Positions 15,059 to 29,439 of a DNA stretch of 64,000 nucleotides are shown in pieces. The stretch is from positions 1 to 64,000 of the forward strand of contig OENT01000174.1 in the NCBI GenBank assembly GCA_900239685.1, read 5' to 3'. The first letter of the stretch is position 1. Every line of letters begins with the position of its first letter. Position numbers and translations under genes: made by a program. The notes under the pieces were generated by a model. It ran no database searches and had not been told where the DNA came from. It saw only the letters and a list, made by a program, of their open reading frames with translations. The stretch is from Rotaria macrura. Its lineage: Eukaryota > Rotifera > Eurotatoria > Philodinida > Philodinidae.

Positions 15059-15598
15059 TCATTCTTATATCTAAAAGAATCAATGTTTTGTTTGTCATTC
15101 GTACTCACACATTCAATATCATCGATCGAAAGAAACCTATATGTGTAAATTAATCTTGAAATGATAGAAAGAAGATGAAAGAGAAGAGAAAAAAAGATAA
15201 AAAGGGACGAAGGATCGGGTAGCATCACGCGTTATAACAGTGTGCTTCGTGGCACAACACAAAATTAGACGAAAAAAAAGAAACAAGTTTATATAATATC
15301 TTTCTATCATTTTTTTTGAAGGGTACACCATGAACATATTTCGACAAACAACAAGACACAAAATGAAAAGGTAGAACATAAGAACATTGAATCTGTTCTG
15401 ATGATGATCATTGCACTGTTCGACTTTGTACAGTTATTTAATTTATTTTGATTTTCCTCTAAAAACAAAAAGAATAGTTTTTTCATTGTTTATTTTTCCA
15501 AAAAAAAATAACTATTTTTCTACCTTTTTAACTTCATATGAGTTGAATATATATATGTATATATTAATATAGACAAGATTCTATTCATCAGTAAAATA
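15059..15598. other. Intergenic: UBE2W 3' flank and DENND4 5' flank
   Basis: 540-bp spacer with A/T homopolymer tracts and a TATATATGTATATAT stretch near 15549. It presumably holds the DENND4 promoter and the UBE2W polyadenylation signals. No coding signal was seen. Confidence 0.4.
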
Positions 15599-17271
<1,673 letters not shown>

Positions 17272-17711
17272 TAATTAAACGTAGACAAGCACGAAATAAG
17301 AATAATTAGATAATTCTCTCGATTGTAAATGATTCTTTTCTTATCTTTGTTACAGCAATATCATCTGAAAAAAGTAAAGAAACTATCCATCAATGTTCGT
17401 CTACGGTGAATATCAATAGACACTATTCGAAACCAAAATATGTTTTCTTCAAAGTAGATCATTATTCATTAAGAAAATAAAAAGAAAAACAAACAATATT
17501 AGTTTTAAAAACAATAGAAAAGAAAAAGGCTTGTATTAATTCAAATTAATATTCGAGAACATCGTCGTAGAGAGTCTTGCTATTTTTTTTTCTCTGGATG
17601 TACAAAAAAAAAACAAGCACAAACGTTTTTATTATTATAAAAACAAAAAAAAAAGAACACGTTAGCTATTTCCCATCACAGCACGAACAACATAAATGTA
17701 CATGAGCAAGT
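17272..17711. other. Intergenic between PKI-like and UBE2W genes
   Basis: 440-bp A/T-rich spacer with long A and T runs. No coding or RNA signal recognised. Confidence 0.4.
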
Positions 17712-17996
17712 TTATTGCGAAGATTTTATTGACATTGACTGAAAATGGGGTTCCATTTTATCAACTTCAGACGATGTCATTGCTTGATCAGCTAGAGAGA
17801 AGAAACAGAATTTTATTTATGATCAAGATATCATATAGAATAAGAATATACCGTGCATGAACTGTTCACTAAGATCGCCAAGAGCATTTCGTCGACCAGC
17901 TCTTTTTGCTGCTTGAAACATTTTCACTTCTTCAGCTTCAGATATTGCAGTTGCTGCATCATTCGTATTACTGTCAGTTGAGGCTGATGCACTCAT
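17712..17996 (-). CDS. PKI: cAMP-dependent protein kinase inhibitor (PKI-like), 2 exons, 74 aa
   Basis: Predicted heat-stable pseudosubstrate inhibitor of the PKA catalytic subunit. Exons (minus): 17996-17852 and 17791-17712; the 60-bp intron is GT-AG and phase closes at 74 aa, close to the 75-78 aa of vertebrate PKIs. The core FQAAKRAGRRNAL aligns without gaps to the PKI inhibitory segment. The hydrophobic anchor Phe is at residue 27, the P-6 Arg at 32, the P-3/P-2 Arg pair at 35-36, then Asn37 and the pseudo-phosphoacceptor Ala38. The C-terminal exon holds KMEPHFQSMSI, which fits the hydrophobic spacing of a nuclear export signal where vertebrate PKI has one. The inhibitor motif is seen directly; the export function is inferred. 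The ATG chosen starts MSASAS; an upstream in-frame ATG (18095) would add a long hydrophobic, unrelated leader. Confidence 0.8.
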
Positions 17997-20900
17997 ATGA
18001 CTGATTTGTCTTTTTTTAGCGAAATACAACAAATAAGGTATGAATATCAAATAAAGTACGCTTAATGAATAGGACTGAAATGAAAACAAGATCATATCGA
18101 TTAATCATGTCGCAGTCAGTCGAACATCAATCATAATTTAAGAAAAAAATAAACAAGACGGGAGGCAACAAGAACAAGGGGTTAGCCTGTGAAATAGATA
18201 ATGATTGGCTTTTTATTTATCGATTCGTTTGTATATCACGTATATTATTTTCTAGTAGATGTCTCTAGTAATCAAGATTAACATGTCAAAAATTTGTAAG
18301 TGACATGTAGAACTAATCATAGATGACGTGTTCTATTTATTGTATTTCTATTATCAGTTAATCTAATAATTCAATAGACAACTGTTTTAAATATTTTTAT
18401 CAAAAGCAATGAAAAAAAAGTAGAAAGTGTGCAAAAATTGCTCGAAAACTCAAGACCAAGATACAGACTTAACTTGACAAGAGATAAATTGCATTTGAGT
18501 CAAAATTATACCAGGATAGAATTGACTAAGGCGTATAAGAGAGTGAAATCGAGAAGCATTCACTTTTCCTGTTAATTGTTTAGAGTGTATGTATGTCATG
18601 TTTAGATAAGAAAAAGTATGTTAAGATTAGAGTTCAGAGATCTGCCTACTTGATCAATTAATACGTTAATAGATCTGTTATTAGTAACAGGAGATTAGCT
18701 AAAAACTCTAAACATAGAAGTATAATTGTAAAATTTCTTCTTGAGAAAATGACCTAGGATTCATAGTGATCCAAAAGTCATAATTAGGACAAATGCTTTT
18801 CCTTCCACAATTTTTGTATTAAGAAAAATAGTGGATTGAACTAACATGTACCTTGTCGAGAATACTCCTTGGCGAATCACTATCGAAAGAGAAACGAGTG
18901 TTTACTTTTATGTTGACGCTAATGTACCTATCTGGGTTGCTAGAGCTTTGAGCAGGAAAGTGTTAGATTGAAATTATGCTCTTCGAAAGTCTTGGGAATG
19001 TATTTGACATGATAATCAAAGTGGTGAACGGAACGCCTACGATCTTCTATTCTGATTATTTTTTTCTCATCTCAACGTATTAGTATTTGCGGAAAAACTA
19101 TTAGTGAAAAATTTCGAAACTATTCGAAGCAATATGTACATTATCCGTGTTTCCTTTCGAGAATCTAAGATTGTCTGGATGCGCCACAATTCGTAATTTA
19201 CTTTTTGACAAATTCATTCTAAAGTTATTGATTAACACATGCAATACTCATCGAGAGAAAGACTCAATGATAATTTAGAGCATTCTCTTTAATTGTCTCA
19301 CAAGCGATGATAAAAGAATCAATTTATTGAAAATTTCCATAATATTTTTCTAGTGATATAGCTAGACTATCGTGAACATTGAGCTGTTACTTTGCATAAA
19401 ACTTTCGCCAGAACGATTTGTCAAGTGTTTCCATCCGATTAATTACATTTTGAATATGATTAAGTACCATGATGCATATGGTTTTCGTCTCTTTCTAATC
19501 AAAGAAATCTTCGGGATCATTCTGATCATCAGCATATGCGAAGTTTGATCCTAGCATGCGAAGAACGGAGTTTGTATGGCACGTATTCTTTGTTTGTTGC
19601 TGAATTTGTGAACTTCTTCAATAACATAATATCTTACCACTTTACTATCAAATTATATTAGTCAAACAGACGTTCGGAGAATTGTGGCGCATCGAGACAA
19701 ACATAGTCTTACAAAATATACAAGAATACAAGTTGATGTTAGTGCAGCGGAATGAAATTCTTATCTCTAGCGTTCTCTTTTCTATCACAAAAAGGGGAAC
19801 TGTGGACGGGAGAGTGAAGTAGAGAGTGGGAACGGGGGGGGGGGGGGGGGTTGAAAAGATGATCGTCACTATATTGAGTAATACTTCTATGGCTTATTTA
19901 TCATGACGAATTTTTACTGTCTAAAAAACTGAAATAAAAAGGGTAAATAAGCAGTAATATTGAAGAATAAGTTAGAAATAAAATCCCCAACCAATGCCCA
20001 AAGAGAAAATAAATAAAAGCGAATTTCTTTGGAACAATGTGTTTTTTGATATACTTATTTTTTGTTGACATTTCATAGGTACTATTATAAGATAGATGAA
20101 AAAAAAAAAGAAAGAAAATTTGTTTCGCGTTTTCACCTAACATCAAAACATACCATAAATGTCTATGAAACAATAAAAATATTTTATTGGATATTTTATT
20201 TTTTTTATACTTAATGTCGCATTTGTCCCAAGTGAAAAAAAATATTTCAGAAAATGTATAATATTATAGAAGTTTTTGCTTTACCTCTTAACTTAATCAA
20301 TGAATCGAAAGAGATATGAGTACACTTTTTAAAGCAATAAAAAAAGTACTATTCAAGATTTTTTTTTTTGCAAAAATAAAGAAACGCACAGTGGCATCAT
20401 AAAGTACAAAAACTTCAAACTGTTCGTCTGTTGTAAACTTACTTACAAACTAATGCCGACAGAACAATACTTGTCTTATTGCCCAAATGCAATTATTTAC
20501 AATGTTTCGACTGCCTTCCTCTCTTATGGCATATATTTCTCTCTGTTCTTTTCTCTGTTATTCTCACCAGTCTATTTTTTTTTCTTATTCTTAGGAACAA
20601 AGAAATTAAAATATATTAAAAATCAGCGCTTGACTATTTTTCTAATATAATGTATTTATGCTAAACCTGATATGCATTTGTAGGTGTTGTTGTATGCGTG
20701 CAGTTACTTCCAAGTCAAAGTTAGACATATAAATAATAGGGAATCTAGAAAAATACTCTATTAAATGCCGGATATGTTAGACTATAGTAGGTTCCAGCAT
20801 AAATGAATTAATCATAACATTAATACAAATGGGAAGCATTAAATATACATACAAGCATGGATTGCATAGCAATCTATTGATTGACACATACAAGCAAGAA

Positions 20901-21849
20901 TAAATTTTGTTCTTGTCTGTTCTAAATGATTAACGTTTGAAATCAAAAACTATTTTTATACTCAATTGAAATTGTTATTCGAAGACAAACACATGAAACT
21001 ACATCAGTAAGACAGTTTTTCATGAGTTTCATGCAAAACTTCTTTAAAAAGTGCGTCTGAAAAACAAGTCCTAAATGAGTTCAAAGAAAAAAAAATAGCA
21101 GATAGTACAAGGTCCCTAAAAATGAGTTCATAAACGCAATTTTTTCTATTTGCTAAGTAATTTTCATGAACATCAAATTCCATATGGAAATAGTTACTAT
21201 AATAATATGAAGATTTCAATGAATTGTGTCGTGCTATGAAAAGAAATAAAAAAGATTGATTAGATACTAGTGGATTTAGAGAAAGAGCACCAGAGGCGAT
21301 CGTCTTTTTCTTCCCACTCTAATTGTCTTTTTATCAGATATACAAACAAAAAAAGAAGCCACTATGCAACTCTACTTTGACTTCAAGTACTGTGCTTAGA
21401 ATACAATTATCTCTTCAAATCAATATCCCACGTTCTTTACCATAAATCAGTCGATCTTCCGACAAAATAAAATTACAATAACAATAAATATATCTCTTCA
21501 TAAATAATACTTGAAAACTAAATACTATGTGATACATATATGTATATATCAACTTTTCTGTAGATGTCCCTAGTATACGGGAGTCCATTCCGCTTCGAAA
21601 TGAATTTTAAAAACATATATGATATGGAACGTCATTAGTTTTGTCATTATACCATTGAATATTATGATGTCTTTGATAAACCTTTCATTGGATAATAAGT
21701 TTGTTTGTCAACATAAATGGTTGTCACAATTGTTTATTGTCGTCTTTTTACATACATATTTCATACGCGGATACTATCTGTCGTCCGTCAAATATTGATT
21801 GATCCGTCGAACTTAAGATTTTTATGGTTATTAAGAAAGTTATCGTCGA
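17997..21849. other. Gene-poor 3.8-kb region
   Basis: Lies between the minus-strand block and the plus-strand block, so it must contain divergent promoters for PKI and the 21850 gene. No open frame resembles a protein. A pure G run of 17 (19834-19850) is the only marked compositional feature. No tRNA or transposase signature was recognised. Confidence 0.45.
19834..19850 (+). repeat. G17 homopolymer
   Basis: Uninterrupted run of 17 G in otherwise AT-rich DNA. It is comparable with the poly-C/G tracts that end the intronic elements at 49.2-50.1 kb and 58.4-59.55 kb, so it may be an end of a related decayed element, but no partner end was found nearby. Confidence 0.7.
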
Positions 21850-24021
21850 ATGAAACCACGCTACGCTCTTCGGATTCCATCAATTAAACGTCAAGCAGTT
21901 ACGAAGAATGGCATACACTCAATAAACTCATCCAAAGTGTTGGTTATTAGTCATTTTGTTATGAACTAACACAAATCTCTATTTATGCATTTCAGAAGGA
22001 AGAAACTAGAATCCAATCGTTCAAAATCTGTTATCAATCAAAAAAATTGTCGTCGCAGCTTACGTTTGGCTCCGATTACTAAAGATATACAATCTAGCAT
22101 ATCGGTTCATGATGAAACTGGTAATAGAAAATGGAATCTATATTTAATAGAGTAATATTATTGTTCTTCCAGTATATAAATGGCATCAAGTGGAGAATAA
22201 TGTAGAAAATGAAAATATATGCACAGATAATGACGATGATTATAATAATCTTCTTGCTCGACACCATCGACATAAGCTCGATGAACAAAAGGATCGAAAG
22301 TAAAAAAAAATCAATAATTATGTTTTCTAACTTTCTAAACGAAATCGAAACCTATTTTCTAGACTCTACGAACGATATGTACGCGATCAAAGGACCCTCC
22401 GTCGTTTACAATGCCGTCGTACTCATACAGCACATTTGAATGAAGTAACACGAAATCGTTTATTACGTGAATTAGAACGAGAACGTCGTTATGCTATTCA
22501 TGATAAAATTTGTGCACATCGTAAGTTATCGAAGCATTATCTCGGATGAATATCATGATCGAATTTGATCATTTTAATTTTTTTAAATGAAACCAATCGT
22601 TTGCAAGAATATAAACTGACTTTTCCTATTCAATATCAATAAATAAACGAGTCAATGAGAATCTAGTCGTGTAAAAACAAAGATGACACAAGAATAAACT
22701 AAGACCATGTAACAAGCGATCATTCTCAAATCATCCATTATTTTCGTATCCAAAATAAGTAGATCATAGAATATTGTCAACAATCATGAAAGATTTCTTA
22801 TAAGGCACCTTTCCTAAGCAAAATTTATCTTACTTCGTCAAACCGACTGAAGACAATGTCTAATTGATCAACAGGTTTTCAATGAGAACATAATTGAATG
22901 AGCTAACGAAAATTAGAAGAAAAACATTCATTCCATCACACATTCTTTGCTTTTTTTTAAAACTTGAAACATATTCCTTTATTCTAGTTTCTGATCATAC
23001 GATTGTTCTACAGCATCGATCTAATATTGAATCGAAAGATCCTATAAGTTGGTCAACACTTGAAGAGGAAATTCTTAGTAATAGAAATATTGGTACAATT
23101 CATGAATTAGATGTAATGATTGGTAATTTAAAAAAAGCCATATCAAATTCAAAATCATCTAGGTAAGTTAACGATGATTTATTTAATTTGAATTTAATTT
23201 CCATAGAAACTATAATTAAGATATAAACCTCGTTTATGTGTACGTGAAAGACAAAATCAACGTTCAACAACTTTGATAGGAAATACATCAATGAAATCTC
23301 AGATTGGACTAACAAATGAAGTCAGAGCATCACCAAACATATCAATTTCAAGGTAAGAGAAAAAATATTCATATGAAAACAAAATAAATTGTTTCTCGTG
23401 TTTTAAGTATACCAGTACCATCACAACAAAATACAATGTGTTGTGGATCTCGCGTACCAGTCGTTCGATTTACGGATGATCAAAATAATACAATTCAATC
23501 TAGCTTCACACAACATTTAACATGTATACAGAATGTTTTATTACATCATAATAATGAACAAAGTGATAGCGATCATCATTGCACAAAGTAAAAATAAAAA
23601 TCAATTATTCAAGGAATGAACTTTATTGATTTTTATCATTTTAGTGACAAAACTAAATTATCAACACCGAATTCTACTAGAAAGTCAATTCAACGTTCGA
23701 AATCTTTACATGTCAAGTATGAAAACAATCATTTATATAGAATATAATTTATTTTACTAATTATCAAATAATTTTAGTTTATCAGATTCGTCACCAACGG
23801 AGAAACGACCAGTGGAAAAAGAAAACTATAGTATTGTAACAAATTCATCGAATACTAATCTACATTCAAATACTATGTTGAGAAATACATCACCGTATGT
23901 AGCAGCGAATGATCACGTACCATATCGACCGTCGTTGTTTTCTGTAGAATGGTATCGATCAAATATACCACGTCTTCTTCGTCGTCTCGTTCCTATCCCA
24001 ATACGAGAAAACATCTCATGA
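21850..24021 (+). CDS. Uncharacterised nine-exon basic protein, about 433 aa
   Basis: I do not recognise the family. Proposed exons: 21850-21938, 21996-22120, 22173-22299, 22363-22520, 22988-23162, 23221-23352, 23408-23587, 23645-23716, 23778-24021. Phases close to a 433-residue product. The first donor (GTTGGT) is weak, so the N-terminus is the least sure part. The product is rich in Arg, Asn and Ser. A strongly basic helical stretch (about residues 100-165) contains LARHHRHKLDEQ, RTLRRLQCRR and LLRELERERRYAIHD, suggesting a coiled coil or nucleic-acid contact. The C-terminus is hydrophobic/basic (FSVEWYRSNIPRLLRRLV). No signal peptide or membrane segment is seen. Six of its eight introns are 52-63 bp, one is 57-63 bp at the start, and intron 4 is 467 bp, in keeping with real genes around it. 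Confidence 0.6.
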
Positions 24022-25393
24022 TTAACAATTCATTGACAATACGTCGACCAACTAGATTGTCGTAAGTTTGTTCGTCGGAAAATATGAAAACAAAAATAGA
24101 AAACTATACAATTCAAAGTATAGATTTAGAGGAATCTAATATGACAAGAGAAAAGAAAACACAAACACTTCATTAGATATGTGATTCTTATCCTAATTAG
24201 GAAAACATTGGAACTAATACTCTTCATTTAAATCAATGTCAATATTCGTTCCATGAACGATCTAATAATGAATAGGCTATTCTAGAAGTTTCAAAGATGA
24301 GTTTCTCGAAAATATGATAGGCGACAGCGAATGGACATTGAATTTCGAATAGGAAGTCAATTTCCTCCAGGACATTTATTATGACTACATTTGTGCAAGA
24401 TAATTGAGTGAAGTTGACGTAACCGAAATCATACTGTGACATGATTTATGTGATCTAGAAACTCGTATGAAAACTGTGTCTCTAGAATAATTTGAATTCT
24501 TGTGTACTAATTTTAAAACTGAAGAAATCTATTACTCGTTTTTTGTTAAAGTTTTCGAGCATAGCAATTGTTTAAATCAAAACTATTAGTGAGTTGAAGA
24601 AATGATGAATAACGAGAATCATAACACATCTATCGAACATAATATCTTATGGTTCATTAGTATTTATATTGCTTATTGCATAGTAAGAATGGAGTATTCA
24701 AATTAAAGGTATCAGTTGGTTAAGATTCGTCATAAGACAGTTGACTTCGCTTTCAAATAGATTTTATGTTCGAATAATCAACATTCGATAGGAAAATCAA
24801 ACAATTGCTATTGTTGCTTTTTTCTATTTTAGTGCATATGTTTGAGAATTAAACTATGGCTTCTCATGTATTTAGTTTTTATTGTACAAAGACAAAAGTC
24901 ACTGAGCTTTATTTTTTTTTTCGTTGCTTGTTTGTTTGTATTTTCGTCTAACGAACCTTATTGGTTTGCTCTTCTATTTTGTTTTTGCTTATCTCTTTGT
25001 TCTATCTTTATTAATTATGTGTACAAAAATTATTCTGTTACTGTTGATTTTGTTCTCATCGATTTATTATCATGAAGTATCTTTCTATTTGTGAAAACAA
25101 GAAATGTATTTGATTTTTTTTTGTCAAAAGAAAAACAAAAGAGATAGGATCAATAATGTGAATCTTTGAATGTTTTTACGGTTGATCTATAGACAACAGA
25201 ATGTCGTATATGAGAAAGAACAGGAAGAAATACAGATGGTTATATTTTCTTTTTAGCCTATTATAGGCCAATCCATATGAGTCTATATTATGTATTTAAC
25301 GACGTAATAGCAGACAAGAGATTACATAGATTCGATTATGAAAGAATGAAACAAAATATTTTAATTTATTTTAGATCTATATTATAAATAAAT
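24022..25393. other. Intergenic upstream of AUP1
   Basis: 1.37 kb, AT-rich, without a supported gene. A TTTATTTTAG acceptor-like site ends at 25374, 19 bases before the AUP1 start, with no donor identified; it may be a 5'-UTR intron end or a spliced-leader acceptor. Confidence 0.4.
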
Positions 25394-28300
25394 ATGATTG
25401 AATTACCGGATTTATTTCATGAAAACCGGTATGAAAAGATTCATCTAAATATTTGAATAAGAATTTGTTTTTCGTATGCATTTAGACTTGCTGAAATAAC
25501 ATTAGCTTTAATTTTTTATGTACCGTTTGGTCTCTGTCTTGTTCTTATTCGTTCTATAGCATTGATATTTTTATTTATTATTTCATCTTTATTCCCTGCA
25601 AGTCTATCTCTTGATCAGTAAGTTAATTATCATTGAACATATTATCAGAATAATTTGTAATATAATAGATTTATGAATGAAGCTATAAGTTTCGTACTAA
25701 CATTTATTTATGTTGATGAACCTGTTCAAAATCGAAATGATAATATCAAGAGAACAACAAAGATCATTGTTGCCAATCGAATATCTTGTTTGGATTCAAT
25801 CGTATTGAAAAAACTTTTTTCTCATAATAAATGTAAAATGGTATGTGAAAATGAAAGCTCGTTGATAAGACTTATTTCTTCTCGTCATTCATTTCTATTA
25901 ATGTTGACAGGTGAACTTATGGAAAGATAATTCTTGGATAAATTACTACAAATTAAATTTAATCGAATCTTCTTCGACACAGGAAGATTTATTAGATTTA
26001 TGTGTTAATGAAATTCAAGATTCAGGTATAGATCTATGTTGTAAACTGATCTTTCATACAGAAGTTTTCAAAGCTAGTACAGCTTCATTTTTATTTTGGC
26101 TATACTAAAAGAGAATTACACAATGTATTTTTTGTCGGGTTTCGAATACTGATAGTTCATTGAAGGAAAGTACGATAGAATTACTATTTGTTAATCTAGC
26201 AAAAAAAATTTGAAATAGTATCTATTCAAAGTAATTCGAAAAGATGTTACTCAGAAGTTCTTCGTTTGTGTCTTGAAAAAGTTTACCATGAAAAGACTTG
26301 ACAAAAGACGATTAGGAAATGCTTTTTCTCATCGTTATGTTCTTTTTTAACATTGATTTGTTATCAACTTAAAAAAAAATTAGTTTAAGAAATAGTCAGT
26401 GAAAACTTGGTTTTGTAAATGGGTCTCATCGTCCATCGGAAACTTTTAGAGTATCAGGCAAAACAAATAATTCCTTTTGAAGATAATTAGCTGTTGAATG
26501 AATATTCACGCATCTTTAATTTCAGCACTTTAGAAGAAATCATTCATTTTAATTGAAAATTTCAGGCAACTTTATTCATCATAAAATTGGTCTCTTCATA
26601 ATGTTTTCTTTTGAGATAAAAGGTCATAAATATTAAAAAAACAAACATCTATCTCTTACTTTAGAGAATGAAACTTAGAATTCTTTCAATCACCTCATAA
26701 TCTGGATATAAATAGAAGATACGTTTGCTTGATAACTCGTCTGGATGGAGCTCTTTTTGTGTACTCAAAAAGTGAGTACACTACTAAAATCGGCCAGTGT
26801 CCGTCCGGCCGTCCGTTTATTCGATAACTCTTCACAATTACATTCGATTGAGTTGAAATTTTGTGCACAGAATTGTCTGATCAATATCTCGGTCGAGTTC
26901 GAAGATGAGAAGGATCCGTCGAGAAATGGCTGAGTTATTGAAAAAATTGTCATTTTTCACCAAACAATCCCTGAGGTGGGGTACAGGGATTTTTTCAAAA
27001 AACACTTTTTTCTCAGAATTATCCACAACTTATGTAAAATGACTTAGTTTCTAACGCTGATCCCGAATCTGATATTAGTTTTGAACCAAATCGAGCTTTC
27101 TAACAAAACATTGACTGCAAAAAGGTCTCAAATGCACAAAAACTGCATCTAGAAACAAAATTGCCTAGATATGTCTGAGATGATCAGTAGTTTTGGAGTT
27201 TCCCAAAAAGCTTTAGCAAGATACTTCATCCGTGCACACATTCTAGGATGACTGATTTGTCTCATTCACTTTTTGAAGTACACATAACTCTCGGACATAA
27301 GTCCGAAGCTTCCGCATTTATTTTACTTTGAATAGAATATATTTTGATGAAGAAAACATTCTCTATCAGAGATGTTGATCACAATTGAGAACTTATTTCA
27401 GTCCTAGAATAGAAACGCCTCTCACTACCCTGATGAACATCTCCGTTCTGTATTACTATTATTTTCATGAGTTTGTATTCATCAAATTCAAAGTAGAACA
27501 ATTCCAATACGCATTTCATTACTTGTGATCAATGTTACACGTTGACATAAATCGATTTTGTTGTTCTTCTGTAGACCATCAACTTCTTTTCATACCTGAA
27601 TGTGAGCCGACAACTGGTTCGGATGGTTTATTAAAATTTAAGTAAGAAATATATTCTTGGTTTTTTCTGTTCATTGTTTCTGCCATTACTTTCGTGCTTA
27701 AAATTTCTTTTAGTCTTGTGCCGTTTACACTTTCAAAAAAACTTCAATTATCTATTTTACCATTGTGTCTTCGTACTTCTCGTGCATTTAAAATTAGAAC
27801 TGTAAATATTATTCGATATGTCTATTCCAAATAAATAAAATTTCATTTTTACAATTAGAGTACTTTCAATAGTCATCCATATACTGATCTCTTCTGGTTC
27901 TTATTCAGTCCTTATACAAGATTCCATATAAAGTAATAATGGATAATCGAAACGATTTTTAAGTACATAATTAATCGTGTAGAACTCGATAGAACGTTGT
28001 TTCAACTAGTCAACAGTTTTTAAACGATAGTCATAAAATTATCTTGAAAAAGCGAGACAAGAGAAATAGTTTCAACTGTTGTTTTCTAAACTGATACTTT
28101 CAATAAATTTATATTGACTTGCTAGCAAGTTTATCAGACAAGTTAAAAATTATATTTTACAGTTATAATTCACATATTGAAATGAAAATTCATTGTTTCA
28201 TTCTCATCAGAAATACTTTTACGTGTGAATGAAAGAAAACAAATATATTGTCTAAAAAATATTGAATTTTCCGTTAGAATTCATAGATCTAAAATAGCTG

Positions 28301-28917
28301 AATGATATATTTTATTTTAAATAGTTTTTTACCACTTGTTTCTCCAACGGATTCATCATCCGATGAAACTATTTGTGAAGAAATTCGAGCAAGTATGTGT
28401 CAAAAAATGGATATAGAATTGACTCAATTCGATGAACTGCAAGTGGCTGAACTCAAAAGACGACCGGATCTTGTTCAACGTCGACATGGTAAAGCATTCA
28501 TATGACTGATGTACTTTTCTATTGATCAATCTTATTAATTTCTAGAACAACGTCTTGTTGAATTTCAACAAAAGGTCAATCTAGTTCATCAGGAAGTACC
28601 TATTGCATCATTAGAAGCAATTCGATATGAACTTGGTTTGTATATATTTTTGTTTTGTTTTAACTTTATTTTTTTTTCCACGTTCTTTCAATTCTATAGA
28701 AACAACAAAAAATGTTCAAAGAACAATTGCTAATTTAAATGAACGTGCCGCTGCCGTAGCTCGAGCAGCAAATAAACAAGCATCAACATCAACTACATCT
28801 TCACATGCAATCAATAAATCTTCCGGTGGTAATAATCATCGTTTAATCTATGAACGATTGAAACAAGAATTAGTTGAAAAGAATCGACAATTATTTTTAA
28901 ATAAACACTGTAATTAA
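25394..28917 (+). CDS. AUP1: Ancient ubiquitous protein 1 (lipid-droplet/ERAD factor), 10 exons, 384 aa
   Basis: AUP1 is a monotopic ER/lipid-droplet protein that recruits the E2 UBE2G2 for ER-associated degradation. Exons: 25394-25428, 25486-25617, 25669-25840, 25911-26025, 27575-27641, 27714-27801, 27859-27932, 28325-28488, 28546-28635, 28700-28917; phases close at 384 aa (human about 410). It starts MIELPDLF like human MELPSG, followed by a hydrophobic hairpin (about residues 13-50). The PlsC-like domain follows, with the FIPECEPTTGSDGLLKF segment matching the human FPEEEATNGREGLLRF. A CUE-like helix (LVEFQQKVNLVHQEVPIASLEAIRYEL in part) and a C-terminal helical tail matching the UBE2G2-binding region end the protein. 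Oddity: the acyltransferase motif NHxxxxD reads NRISCLD (Arg93 replaces His). Intron 4 is 1.55 kb and holds a TIR element. Confidence 0.88.
26759..27284. mobile_element. MITE-like element with terminal inverted repeats, in AUP1 intron 4
   Basis: The left end GTGTACTCAAAAAGTGA and the right end, read in reverse complement, GTGTACTTCAAAAAGTGA match with one extra base, giving TIRs of about 17 bp around 0.5 kb of noncoding DNA. The left TIR is itself part of a 9-bp-arm palindrome (26759-26781). The interior is richer in G/C than its surroundings and has a GTCCGTCCGGCCGTCCGT tract near 26800. No transposase frame was seen, so it would be non-autonomous. A target-site duplication could not be fixed by eye. 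Confidence 0.6.
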
Positions 28918-29439
28918 AATACCTGAGAAAGATTCCTCCTTTTTTTGTTGTCTTTTTTTTGAAAACCTTGTTTTTTTATAAAACTACACTGTGGAAAGAA
29001 AGAAACGCAAAACAAAAACCACCGTATAAGTTTACTTGATACATGTGAAATAGACTGAATAATAACAATATATATATAATATAAGGATCGTAATGTCGTG
29101 GAATCGGAAGATGAAAATTTAGTTTATTTAAGAAGTCAAAACATACATTCACGCTTAACTATAGTTAAGCGTATTCTAAAAAAAAGGATAAGAATAAAGT
29201 TCATTTAGGGCATGTCAAGAGTAAAAATGTTGATATTATACTGTAACATGAGACGTAGCGAAAAATCATTGTATTCAAAATATCTGTATAGTACGAACCA
29301 TGTTCTAGAAATTTCCATCATAGTGAAATTTCTCAAGTGCTATTACCATATTAAAAAATTGAATGAAAGTTATATACCATCAAGTTTACATTAGGATGGG
29401 CAATTTCTATTTCTAGATTAAGATTTGTATTGCATTTAA
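28918..29439. other. Intergenic downstream of AUP1 with a perfect 22-bp palindrome
   Basis: AT-rich spacer. Positions 29151-29172 form a perfect palindrome (arms ACGCTTAACTA/TAGTTAAGCGT). No gene recognised; the frame at 29212-29394 has no family resemblance. Confidence 0.5.

Noticed and set aside
19648-19869. Minus-strand frame with a Pro-rich run
   Set aside because: The prolines are only the antisense of the G17 homopolymer; nothing else supports coding.
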